Source: Nitrosospira briensis
GTDB lineage: Bacteria; Pseudomonadota; Gammaproteobacteria; Burkholderiales; Nitrosomonadaceae
Length of the DNA stretch: 64,000 bases
Direction: 5' to 3'
Assembly (NCBI RefSeq): GCF_900115125.1
Contig: NZ_FOVJ01000002.1
Span: 372,001-436,000, forward strand
The position numbers and the translations under genes are program-made. The number at the start of each line of letters is the position of its first letter. Position 1 is the first letter of the stretch. The notes beneath the pieces are model-generated. The model saw only the letters and a list, made by a program, of their open reading frames with translations, ran no database searches and was not told the origin of the DNA. Shown here in pieces: positions 53,341 to 61,162 of the stretch.

Positions 53341-54084
53341 ATGTTCTTACCCGAAATTTTTAATCTTGGCAGCGCCTTCAAACAATACTTTGAAATCGTA
53401 CCCGCTTACTCCAGGGAACTAAAGGATGAAGTCTATCGGGTACGGCATCAGGTTTATTGTGAAGACCTGGAATTCGAATCGGTGCAACCGGACAGGCGGG
53501 AAATCGACGAGCATGATCCGTACTCGCTACATCTGCTGATGCGCAGCGTGAAGACAAACGAATTCGTGGGCTGCACCCGCATCGTCTGCCCTCGACCCGA
53601 GAATCCGGGCTACCCCTTGCCTTTCGAAACAACCTGTGCGGCCACTCTTGACCGGTCTATCATTGATCCCGCGCTGCTGCCGCGCCATCGTATAGCTGAA
53701 GTATCCCGCCTCGCGGTCATATCCCGCTATCGCAGGCGTAAAGGCGAAGCAAATAGCGCCATTGGCATCTCGCGCGAAGATTTTGGCACTCCAAAGCAAC
53801 CGCGCTTTCCATTCATTCCGATCGGCCTGTATCTTGGCACCACGGAATTGGCGCGTCTGAACGGGATCGACACCTTATTCGTGTTGACGGAACGACGCCA
53901 AGTGGCGCATTTTAGTAAACTGGGCGTCAAGCTTCAAGTGATCGGCAAGGCGGTCGAGCACCGCGGAGAACGCGTTCCTTCCGTAATGAACGTCACCAGC
54001 ATTATCGACAACATGCGGAGCGTCTTCCGGTCGCTTTATCGTACCATTGCAGAGGACGTTGAAAGAGGTATTAAGCAGGAATAA
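53341..54084 (+). CDS. PEP-CTERM/exosortase system-associated acyltransferase
   Basis: 247 residues resembling the exosortase-associated acyltransferase family (TIGR03694-like), itself related to N-acyl-homoserine lactone synthases: VYRVRHQVYCEDLEFES matches the (f)RlRyqVyc.e.gfe start, FVGCTRIVCPRP the following strand and IAEVSRLAVISRYRRRK the E(v/i)SRlav motif. AGGAA stands 6 nt before ATG. It joins an acyl group to an amino-acid or amine. It is divergent from ThiF and precedes Rh50. Confidence 0.85.
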   Translation: MFLPEIFNLGSAFKQYFEIVPAYSRELKDEVYRVRHQVYCEDLEFESVQPDRREIDEHDPYSLHLLMRSVKTNEFVGCTRIVCPRPENPGYPLPFETTCAATLDRSIIDPALLPRHRIAEVSRLAVISRYRRRKGEANSAIGISREDFGTPKQPRFPFIPIGLYLGTTELARLNGIDTLFVLTERRQVAHFSKLGVKLQVIGKAVEHRGERVPSVMNVTSIIDNMRSVFRSLYRTIAEDVERGIKQE

Positions 54085-54332
54085 AGATATTTTTGTAGAA
54101 AGTGAATCGGAAAAATACCGCTCATTGCCTTCCGGCATCGCGCCCATTGCAGCTATCCCCGTACCCGGCAATCGTCGGGTCTCGCTAACCCATAGCGGCA
54201 CTCCTTTTACACCAATAAGTTGTGTGTCTTTCCGATGATGATTTATTTGATATACCCCTATTGTATTTAAGGCTATCGAGGTTCACACTCTGCGTGGGTA
54301 CCCAATAACTCTAAAGATGGGGGACGAATCAA

Positions 54333-55553
54333 ATGAACAAAAGTCTCTGCTTGATGCTGTTTGGTGTAACTAACCTGTTTCTCCTGTCTTTCGATGCCTG
54401 GGCCAGCGTCAGCGGCGTTGCTCCCGAACTGAGCGAGGCGCGGCAAGTGGCTCAGTACAATTATGTGATCCACATCCTCGCCATGTTGCTGGTAGGCTTT
54501 GGTTTCCTCATGGTATTTGTCAGAAGATACGGATTCGGCGCCACAACCGGCACATATCTGGTAGTGGCTGTTGGCCTTCCTCTCTACATGCTGCTGCGAG
54601 CGAACGGTGTCTTTGCTCACGAAATTCCCGCCAATACAGTCAAGGCGCTGCTTTTTGCCGAATTCGCCGTGGCTGCCGCATTGATTGCCATGGGTGCCGT
54701 ACTTGGACGTCTGCGGGTTTTTCAATACGCGTTACTGGCGCTCTTTCTGGTTCCCGCATATCTAATGAATGAATGGCTGGTGCTGGACAACGGAATGGGC
54801 TTGACGGAAGGCTATCAGGATACTGCCGGTTCGGTCATCATCCACGCCTTCGGCGCCTATTTCGGCCTGGGGCTCTCCCTTGCGCTTACAACGGCGGCGC
54901 AGCGGGAGCAACCAATCGAATCGGACGCCACTTCCGATCGTTTTGCAATGCTGGGATCGATGGTGTTGTGGCTTTTCTGGCCGAGTTTCGCTACAGCCAT
55001 CGTTCCTTTCGAAGAGATGCCGCAAACAGTGGTCAATACGGTGCTCGCACTGTGCGGAGCAACCATCAGTACTTATTTTTTGAGCACTTACTTTCACAAG
55101 GGCAAGACATCCATGGTCGATATGGCGAATGCGGCTCTGGCTGGAGGGGTCGCCATAGGGTCGACATGCAATATCGTGTCTCCGACCGGCGCGTTCGCGA
55201 TTGGTCTGTTGGCCGGGGCTGTAAGCGTAATCGGGTTTGTATTTATCCAGCCGGCGCTGGAAGAACGTTTCAAGATCGTTGATACCTGCGGGGTCCACAA
55301 TTTGCATGGAATGCCCGGACTGCTGGGCGCGTTGATTGCCATCCTGGTGGTTCCCGGCATAGCCGCCGCTCAATTCATCGGCATTGCCTTCAGCGTAACG
55401 TTTGCCTTCATAACCGGTCTCGTCGCGGGCAAGCTGATAAGAGCCACCGGCACAACGCATCTTGCCTATGAGGACAGCGAGGAATTCACGCATCTGGAAG
55501 GGCCGGAAGTACAGAAAATCGTACCTGTAGCGGGACTGGAACCGGAGACCTGA
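54333..55553 (+). CDS. rh50: Rh50-type ammonium/ammonia transporter
   Basis: 406 residues, 11-12 helices after a cleavable signal-like first helix (LMLFGVTNLFLLSFDAWA). The Rh branch is shown by SVIIHAFGAYFGLGLSLA (His171, with Asp163) and CGVHNLHGMPGLLG (His325), the twin-His pore. The position and spacing match the Rh50 of Nitrosomonas europaea. It moves NH3/NH4+ (and may help CO2) in ammonia oxidisers. GGGGG stands before the ATG. Its presence is the best taxonomic clue in the window. Confidence 0.93.
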   Translation: MNKSLCLMLFGVTNLFLLSFDAWASVSGVAPELSEARQVAQYNYVIHILAMLLVGFGFLMVFVRRYGFGATTGTYLVVAVGLPLYMLLRANGVFAHEIPANTVKALLFAEFAVAAALIAMGAVLGRLRVFQYALLALFLVPAYLMNEWLVLDNGMGLTEGYQDTAGSVIIHAFGAYFGLGLSLALTTAAQREQPIESDATSDRFAMLGSMVLWLFWPSFATAIVPFEEMPQTVVNTVLALCGATISTYFLSTYFHKGKTSMVDMANAALAGGVAIGSTCNIVSPTGAFAIGLLAGAVSVIGFVFIQPALEERFKIVDTCGVHNLHGMPGLLGALIAILVVPGIAAAQFIGIAFSVTFAFITGLVAGKLIRATGTTHLAYEDSEEFTHLEGPEVQKIVPVAGLEPET

Positions 55554-55619
55554 GCCTGAAAACCGAACGTAGTAATTGAACCTGAATCAGGTGGTTGACC
55601 GCTCGCACATCCGCATCTG

Positions 55620-57071
55620 CTACATCAGAATAACGTCGTATTGCTCCTGCGTATAAGTTGCCTCCACCTGAAGGCTGATGGGCTTGGCGATGAAATCCGC
55701 GAGTTGCGCGAGGCTTTGGGATTCTTCATCAAGGAATAGATCAATAACCTGTTGCGAGGCCAGAATGCGAAATTCCCGCGCGTCGAATTGACGGGACTCC
55801 CGCAATAACTCGCGCAGGATCTCATAACACATCGTCTGTGCGGTTCGCACCTTGCTGCGGCCCTGACAGGTGGGACACGTCTCGCACAGGATGTGCGCCA
55901 GGCTCTCCCGCGTCCGCTTACGCGTCATTTCCACCAGCCCGAGTGCAGTGAAACCATTCAAGGTCATGTGTGTCCGGTCTCTCATCAATGATTTCTTGAA
56001 TTCCGTGAGAACGGCATTTTTGTGTTCCGTGCTCTCCATGTCGATAAAGTCGACAATGATTATGCCGCCCAGATTTCGCAGACGCAACTGGCGGGCTATG
56101 ACCTGAGCCGCTTCGAGATTGGTTTTGAAAATGGTATCGTCAAAGCTGCGTATCCCGATGAATCCGCCCGTATTGACATCGATGGTAGTAAGCGCCTCGG
56201 TCTGATCAATTATCAGATATCCGCCGGATTTCAGGTTCACCCGTCTCGCCAGGGATTTTTCGATTTCGTCTTCCACTCCATAAAGATCGAATAATGGCCG
56301 CTCTCCGGCGTAATGATCTATTCGGCCCATCACATTGGCCATATACACTTGAGCAAATGCAAGCATCTTCTGATAGGTCTCGCGAGAATCCACGAGAATA
56401 CGCGTTGTTTCGTCGTTTATGAAATCTCGCAGCACTCGATAGCTAAGGTTCAGGTCCTGATACAGCAGCCCAGGCTGAGATGTGGAGAATTTTTCTCTGA
56501 TGTCGTACCACAGCTTGTGCAGATATTCGATATCCGCTTGCAAATCCTGCTCGCTCGCGGCTTCGGCCATGGTACGGATGATGAAGCCGCCTTTTTCATC
56601 AGGCGGCAGCAGATGCGTCAGTTTTTCGCGCAACAACTTTCGCTCGGTCTCATCCTCGATACGCTGGGAAATACCGATATGAGATACCTGGGGAAGATAA
56701 ACCAGCAGCCTGCCTGCGATACTCACTTGAGTAGACAGTCGCGCTCCCTTCGCGCCAATGGAATCCTTGATAACCTGAACGAGGATATTTTTTCCTTCGT
56801 GCAGCAATCTCTCGATGGGCTTGCCCGCATCCTCACCCTGGCGTAACCGCCAAATGTCGGCAAGATGCAGGAACGCAGCACGATCCAGGCCGATGTCCAC
56901 GAAGGCCGACTGCATTCCCGGCAGCACGCGCGTAACGCGGCCATTGTACAGGTTGCCGACAATGCCGCAACTGCTGGTGCGCTCGATATGAAGCTCTTGC
57001 ACCGCGCCTTGCTCGACTACGGCAACGCGTGTTTCCTGCGGGGTGATGTTGACGAGAATCTCGCTGTTCAT
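55620..57071 (-). CDS. rng: ribonuclease G
   Basis: 483 residues of the RNase E/G family. An S1 domain is set in GNLYNGRVTRVLPGMQSAF near residues 36-95, the catalytic core with DFIDMESTEHKNAVL (metal Asp) follows, and CETCPTCQG holds the zinc-link Cys. The short length without a long C-terminal tail marks RNase G and not E. It processes 16S rRNA 5' ends and mRNAs. Ends with the nadD-rsfS-rlmH-maf chain on the same strand; 10 nt after maf. Confidence 0.93.
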   Translation of the reverse strand: MNSEILVNITPQETRVAVVEQGAVQELHIERTSSCGIVGNLYNGRVTRVLPGMQSAFVDIGLDRAAFLHLADIWRLRQGEDAGKPIERLLHEGKNILVQVIKDSIGAKGARLSTQVSIAGRLLVYLPQVSHIGISQRIEDETERKLLREKLTHLLPPDEKGGFIIRTMAEAASEQDLQADIEYLHKLWYDIREKFSTSQPGLLYQDLNLSYRVLRDFINDETTRILVDSRETYQKMLAFAQVYMANVMGRIDHYAGERPLFDLYGVEDEIEKSLARRVNLKSGGYLIIDQTEALTTIDVNTGGFIGIRSFDDTIFKTNLEAAQVIARQLRLRNLGGIIIVDFIDMESTEHKNAVLTEFKKSLMRDRTHMTLNGFTALGLVEMTRKRTRESLAHILCETCPTCQGRSKVRTAQTMCYEILRELLRESRQFDAREFRILASQQVIDLFLDEESQSLAQLADFIAKPISLQVEATYTQEQYDVILM

Positions 57072-57081
57072 AAAAGATCTG

Positions 57082-57723
57082 TTAAGAATTGTTACAAGGC
57101 CGGTGAAATATTTTTATTCCGGACTCTTCCAGCATTTGCGCCGTTTCGAATAAGGGCAGCCCCATTACGCCGCTATAGCTGCCCGAAATCTCCGCAATGA
57201 AAACTGCCGCCATCCCCTGAATCGCATAAGCTCCCGCCTTGTCCTGCGATTCGCCATAAGCGAGGTAGTTACAAATCTCCTGTTCGCTGATGTTGCGGAA
57301 TCGCACCGAGGACCTGGATAGGGACACCCGCATCCCGTTTTGTGCAGACATCGCCACTGCAGTGAATACCTGGTGGGTCTCGCCGGAAAGTGCGCGCAGC
57401 ATCTCTTTCGCGTGCTCTGAATTTTCGGGTTTACCGAAAATACGCCCTCCCAACACAACTATAGTGTCGGCTGCCAATACGGGAAGGTCGGGCAGTCTGC
57501 GCTCTGCAAGCCGGGCGCGCCCAATCTCGGCTTTTCCTTGCGCAATGCGTTGTGCGTAGTCCGGCGGCGCCTCATCCGGCAAGGAGGCTTCATCCATATC
57601 CGCCACCCTGGGTACAGCTTCGCGCAGCAACAACGTTCCGAAATTCACGCCGATCTGCTTCAATAAATCCCGCCGGCGCGGGCTGCGGGACGCAAGGTAA
57701 ATGCGATTTTCAGTTGGAGTCAT
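57082..57723 (-). CDS. maf: Maf-family nucleotide pyrophosphatase
   Basis: 213 residues opening IYLASRSPRRRDLLKQIG, the Maf signature, with LAADTIVVLGGRIFGKP and the late GVMGLPLFETAQML. It hydrolyses non-canonical or modified NTPs and is often beside rlmH and rng. Confidence 0.93.
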   Translation of the reverse strand: MTPTENRIYLASRSPRRRDLLKQIGVNFGTLLLREAVPRVADMDEASLPDEAPPDYAQRIAQGKAEIGRARLAERRLPDLPVLAADTIVVLGGRIFGKPENSEHAKEMLRALSGETHQVFTAVAMSAQNGMRVSLSRSSVRFRNISEQEICNYLAYGESQDKAGAYAIQGMAAVFIAEISGSYSGVMGLPLFETAQMLEESGIKIFHRPCNNS

Positions 57724-57818
57724 GTGTGTGCCAGGAGCTTTTTTTTATATGCATGCGCTCACAATCGATGTAAAGCCGTCATTCATATGCCGGGAGGGCT
57801 ATTGCCTTGCGCTCGCCG

Positions 57819-58289
57819 TTATGCCCGGTGATAGGGATGGCCCTTGATAAGTGACACGGCGCGGTATAGTTGTTCCGCAAGCAGTATTCGCGCTAAACCA
57901 TGCGGAAGTGTCAAAGCGGATAACGCCAGTATCTCGTCAGCCGAATTCTTGATATTGGCGTCCAGTCCATCTGCTCCCCCGATGACGAAAACGGTATCAC
58001 CTCCGTCCTTCATCCATCCGGTAATGGAATCAGCGAACTTGGCGGTAGTCCATTGTTTACCGTGCTCGTCCATCGCCACCAGACGGCACCGTGCCGGCAA
58101 CACGGTCCTGATACGGATGCTTTCTGCTGCCAGCAACTGTTCCGGTTTTTTACCGGTACCGCGTTTTTCGGGTTTTATTTCAAGCAGTTCAATCGTAGCC
58201 GCACGGGGCATCCGCTTCACATATTCCTGAAAACCGGTTGCAACCCACTCCGGCATTTTGTGCCCGACCGCGCAAACGATGAATTTCAT
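57819..58289 (-). CDS. rlmH: 23S rRNA (pseudouridine-1915-N3)-methyltransferase
   Basis: 156 residues of the SPOUT family: [20 protein letters not shown] at the start, [13 protein letters not shown] for SAM, and [17 protein letters not shown], the last family motif. Methylates pseudouridine 1915 of 23S rRNA. Twelve nt after rsfS. Confidence 0.95.
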   Translation of the reverse strand: MKFIVCAVGHKMPEWVATGFQEYVKRMPRAATIELLEIKPEKRGTGKKPEQLLAAESIRIRTVLPARCRLVAMDEHGKQWTTAKFADSITGWMKDGGDTVFVIGGADGLDANIKNSADEILALSALTLPHGLARILLAEQLYRAVSLIKGHPYHRA

Positions 58290-58301
58290 GCGTTAAGCTG
58301 T

Positions 58302-58841
58302 TCAAGCCTCGTCCGGTCCGGACCTGCCAATTTTATTTTTCCTGACCGTGGAGGCCGTCCGAGCGGAAGCCCTGCGGCGTCTGACAGCAGGTGGCTCGGC
58401 AGGTGGCTCGACGGGCGACTCAACTTGTGGTTCACCAGGCTGCTCCCGGGGTTGCTGAGCAGGTGCTTTTGCGCCAGTCTCGATCGTCTTTGCCACCGCA
58501 GACATTTTTTTTATATTCTTTGCCTCCGCCCACAATTCCTCAAGATTGTAATGCGCGCGTACAGCGGTCTGCATGACATGGACCAGCACATCGCCCAGAT
58601 CCACCAGTATCCATTCGCCGGTTTGCTCACCTTCAATACCGTAAACGGCGCCTCCAGCAGCTTTGACCTTCTCCGCGACGTTGTTCGCGATCGCTCTTGT
58701 CTGGCGGGTAGACTCCCCACTGGCGATAATCATGCGATCGAATAATGTTGTTATTTTTCGCACATCCAGCACTTCGACGTCGCGTGCCTTGATTTCTTCC
58801 AATGCGGCAACTATCGTTTTGACCAGCTTGGCAAGCGTCAT
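58302..58841 (-). CDS. rsfS: ribosomal silencing factor RsfS with C-terminal extension
   Basis: 179 residues. The first 115 form the RsfS fold (LVKTIVAALEEIKARDVEVLD, GEQTGEWILVDLGDVLVHVM), which binds uL14 and blocks 70S assembly in starvation. The last 60 residues are a Pro/Glu/Ala-rich repeat tail (QQPREQPGEP, EPPAEPPA) ending in RRRRASARTAS; the family is usually nearer 110. The start overlaps the nadD stop (ATGA). Confidence 0.93.
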   Translation of the reverse strand: MTLAKLVKTIVAALEEIKARDVEVLDVRKITTLFDRMIIASGESTRQTRAIANNVAEKVKAAGGAVYGIEGEQTGEWILVDLGDVLVHVMQTAVRAHYNLEELWAEAKNIKKMSAVAKTIETGAKAPAQQPREQPGEPQVESPVEPPAEPPAVRRRRASARTASTVRKNKIGRSGPDEA

Positions 58842-59512
58842 CCTTTTTCCGAATATAGGTAATTTGCTGCAATATAGTCGAGTATGGCGTCGGGAGTCAG
58901 ATAACGAATGCTCTGCCTGGCGGCAACCCGTACACGAATAACAGTCGCCGAAATATCCAGCAAAGTCGTTGGAGCGATAAAAATCAATCCACTGGAGGCC
59001 TGTTTGAGGCTATTCCCATCCGAAACCCAGCGAGACGCGCATTCCTCTTTTAACTCACGCGGCAGGGCATCGCGATAGGTTGCCAACGCATGACCTGGAC
59101 GGGCCGCAATGATGAAGTGGGATAGCTTGAAAAGTTCACGCCAACTGTGCCATTCGGCTAGTTTCATGAAAGCGTCTGCTCCTGTAATGAAGCATAGTAT
59201 GACGTCGTCTCCCAGTTCCTGTTTGAGTTCACGCAACGATTCCACCGTATAACTTATCCCGTCGCGCTGGACTTCGCGCTCATCCAGAATAAATCCGGAG
59301 TTGCCTTGAATCGCTAAACGAATCATCGCTACCCGGTGCTGTAGCGATGCCATGGGAGCGCGGCGCAAACGAGGACGAGCGGCGGGAATAAAACGCATTT
59401 CCCGCAAACCAGTCATTTCGGCAATTTCTTCAGCTACCCGCAAATGACCATAGTGAACAGGATCGAAGGTGCCGCCAAAAATACCAATAAGGGAGAGTTC
59501 GGGGCTATGCAT
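58838..59512 (-). CDS. nadD: nicotinate-mononucleotide adenylyltransferase
   Basis: 224 residues, GIFGGTFDPVHYGHLRVAEE (the ATP-binding T/HxGH motif) at the start and the late ISATVIRVRVAARQSIRYL (ISST-R-like). It adenylates nicotinate mononucleotide in NAD synthesis. Confidence 0.95.
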   Translation of the reverse strand: MHSPELSLIGIFGGTFDPVHYGHLRVAEEIAEMTGLREMRFIPAARPRLRRAPMASLQHRVAMIRLAIQGNSGFILDEREVQRDGISYTVESLRELKQELGDDVILCFITGADAFMKLAEWHSWRELFKLSHFIIAARPGHALATYRDALPRELKEECASRWVSDGNSLKQASSGLIFIAPTTLLDISATVIRVRVAARQSIRYLTPDAILDYIAANYLYSEKG

Positions 59513-59586
59513 CGTCTGACCAAGGCCACACTCGTCTGTGGCGGAAAATTTTACGTGTCCTCATATTCATTGCAAAGAGCTTTTTT

Positions 59587-60921
59587 TTACAACAATACCC
59601 GGCGCAGGTCGCCCAGCACCTCTACCAAGTGAGACGTGAAGCGAGCCGCGGTTGCGCCGTCGATCACGCGATGATCATAGGACAGGGATAAGGGCAGCAT
59701 CAGACGGGGAACAAATTGCCCATCTCGGTAGACAGGCTTCATGCTGGCGCGGGAGACGCCCAGAATGGCCACTTCAGGCGCATTGATGATAGGGGTAAAC
59801 GCAGTACCGCCGATGCCCCCCAGGCTGGATATCGTAAAGCTTGCTCCTTGCATGTCGGCAGGTTTCAACTTGCCCTCGCGGGCAAGTGCGGCAAAATGAG
59901 CCATCTCGCTGGCGATTGCAATCACGCCTTTTTGATCGACGTTGCGAATGACGGGCACCACCAATCCATGTGGCGTATCCGCTGCAAAACCGAGGTGGTA
60001 GTAGTTCTTGACCACCAGATTCATTTCTTCGCCATCGCGGTCGAGAGAAGCATTGAATTCGGGAAACTTTTTTAACGCTGATATCGATGCTCGCATCAGA
60101 AACGCGAGTATCGTGACTTTCACGCCTTCTTCTTTTGCCACCTCGTTGGACTCCTTGCGCAAGGCTTCCAGTTCGGTAATATCAGCCTCATCGAATTGGG
60201 TCACATGCGGAATCATTACCCAGTTACGATGCAAATTCGCCCCGGATATCTTTTTGATGCGCGATAGCGGTTTTATTTCGACTGGACCGAATTTCGCGAA
60301 ATCGACCTGGGGCCAAGGCAGCAAATTGAGTTCCGGCCCATTGCCGCGCGGCCGGGATAACTCGGCTTTGACGTAGGCCTGTATGTCTTCCTTGAGTATG
60401 CGTTGCTTCGGACCGCTGCCCTTCACCAGGCCCAGATTCACACCCAGTTCACGCGCGAATCGCCTCGCTGAAGGGCTTGCGTGAGCCTTTGCGAAAGTCG
60501 CCTCATCTATTGGAGGAGGGACGTATGCGCCCCCGCCGGCGGGCTGTGCGGAGGGTTTTGGTTGGGGAACGGGCTGCGGGGCCGATTGCGGGGCTGGTGG
60601 CGGGGCTGGTTGGGGGTTCGGCCTGGGAGTCGGGGCCGGAACCGGCGCTGACTGAGAGTCAGGCGCGCTTTTATCCGTTTCAGAAACTTCCATCGACAAA
60701 ACCGGCGTGCCTTCGGAAACCTTATCGCCCACTTGCACAGATACGTTTTTGACGACCCCTGCAAAGGGAGAAGGCACTTCTATTGTTGCCTTATCCGATT
60801 CCAGCACGATTACCGGATCTTCCATCTCGATAGAATCGCCAGGTTTCACCAGTACTTCTATCACGGGAACGTCTGTAAAATCGCCAATATCGGGAATCAA
60901 TACCTGTTTAGTCTCTGCCAC
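59587..60921 (-). CDS. aceF: dihydrolipoamide acetyltransferase (E2) of pyruvate dehydrogenase
   Basis: I start at GTG 60921 (reading AETKQVLIPDIGDFTDVPV) with GGAAG close upstream; a longer frame to 61035 adds no E2-like sequence. 444 residues: one lipoyl domain with the modified Lys in ESDKATIEV, a Pro/Ala linker of about 45 residues, the E1/E3-binding domain PSARRFARELGVNLGLVKG, and the trimeric catalytic core with SYDHRVIDGA holding the active-site His. There is only one lipoyl domain. No lpd (E3) follows; nadD is next. Confidence 0.93.
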   Translation of the reverse strand: MAETKQVLIPDIGDFTDVPVIEVLVKPGDSIEMEDPVIVLESDKATIEVPSPFAGVVKNVSVQVGDKVSEGTPVLSMEVSETDKSAPDSQSAPVPAPTPRPNPQPAPPPAPQSAPQPVPQPKPSAQPAGGGAYVPPPIDEATFAKAHASPSARRFARELGVNLGLVKGSGPKQRILKEDIQAYVKAELSRPRGNGPELNLLPWPQVDFAKFGPVEIKPLSRIKKISGANLHRNWVMIPHVTQFDEADITELEALRKESNEVAKEEGVKVTILAFLMRASISALKKFPEFNASLDRDGEEMNLVVKNYYHLGFAADTPHGLVVPVIRNVDQKGVIAIASEMAHFAALAREGKLKPADMQGASFTISSLGGIGGTAFTPIINAPEVAILGVSRASMKPVYRDGQFVPRLMLPLSLSYDHRVIDGATAARFTSHLVEVLGDLRRVLL

Positions 60922-61162
60922 GCCTCTTCCTTCACTCGTTTTTACATGATCCCCTGCGAAAACGGAATACCGCATTGGCTTCGTTCTCGCCCCCTGGCGT
61001 ACCATTCGTTCGATCTGCGTGGCCCGCTCCCGCATCTTGCTCTACCTTGTCTGCGGCGAGCCCCTGCTTAAGATGAGCAAAGCGTGGCTCCGCTATCTGA
61101 ATCCGTGCACTGGGTGTACAAAGCAGCCAGCATTTTTACGTCTCACTTGTGCCGTCTCACCT

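Noticed and set aside
60922-61035. N-terminal extension of AceF
   Set aside because: The added 38 residues are Arg-rich and precede the normal lipoyl-domain start; GTG at 60921 has a ribosome site.
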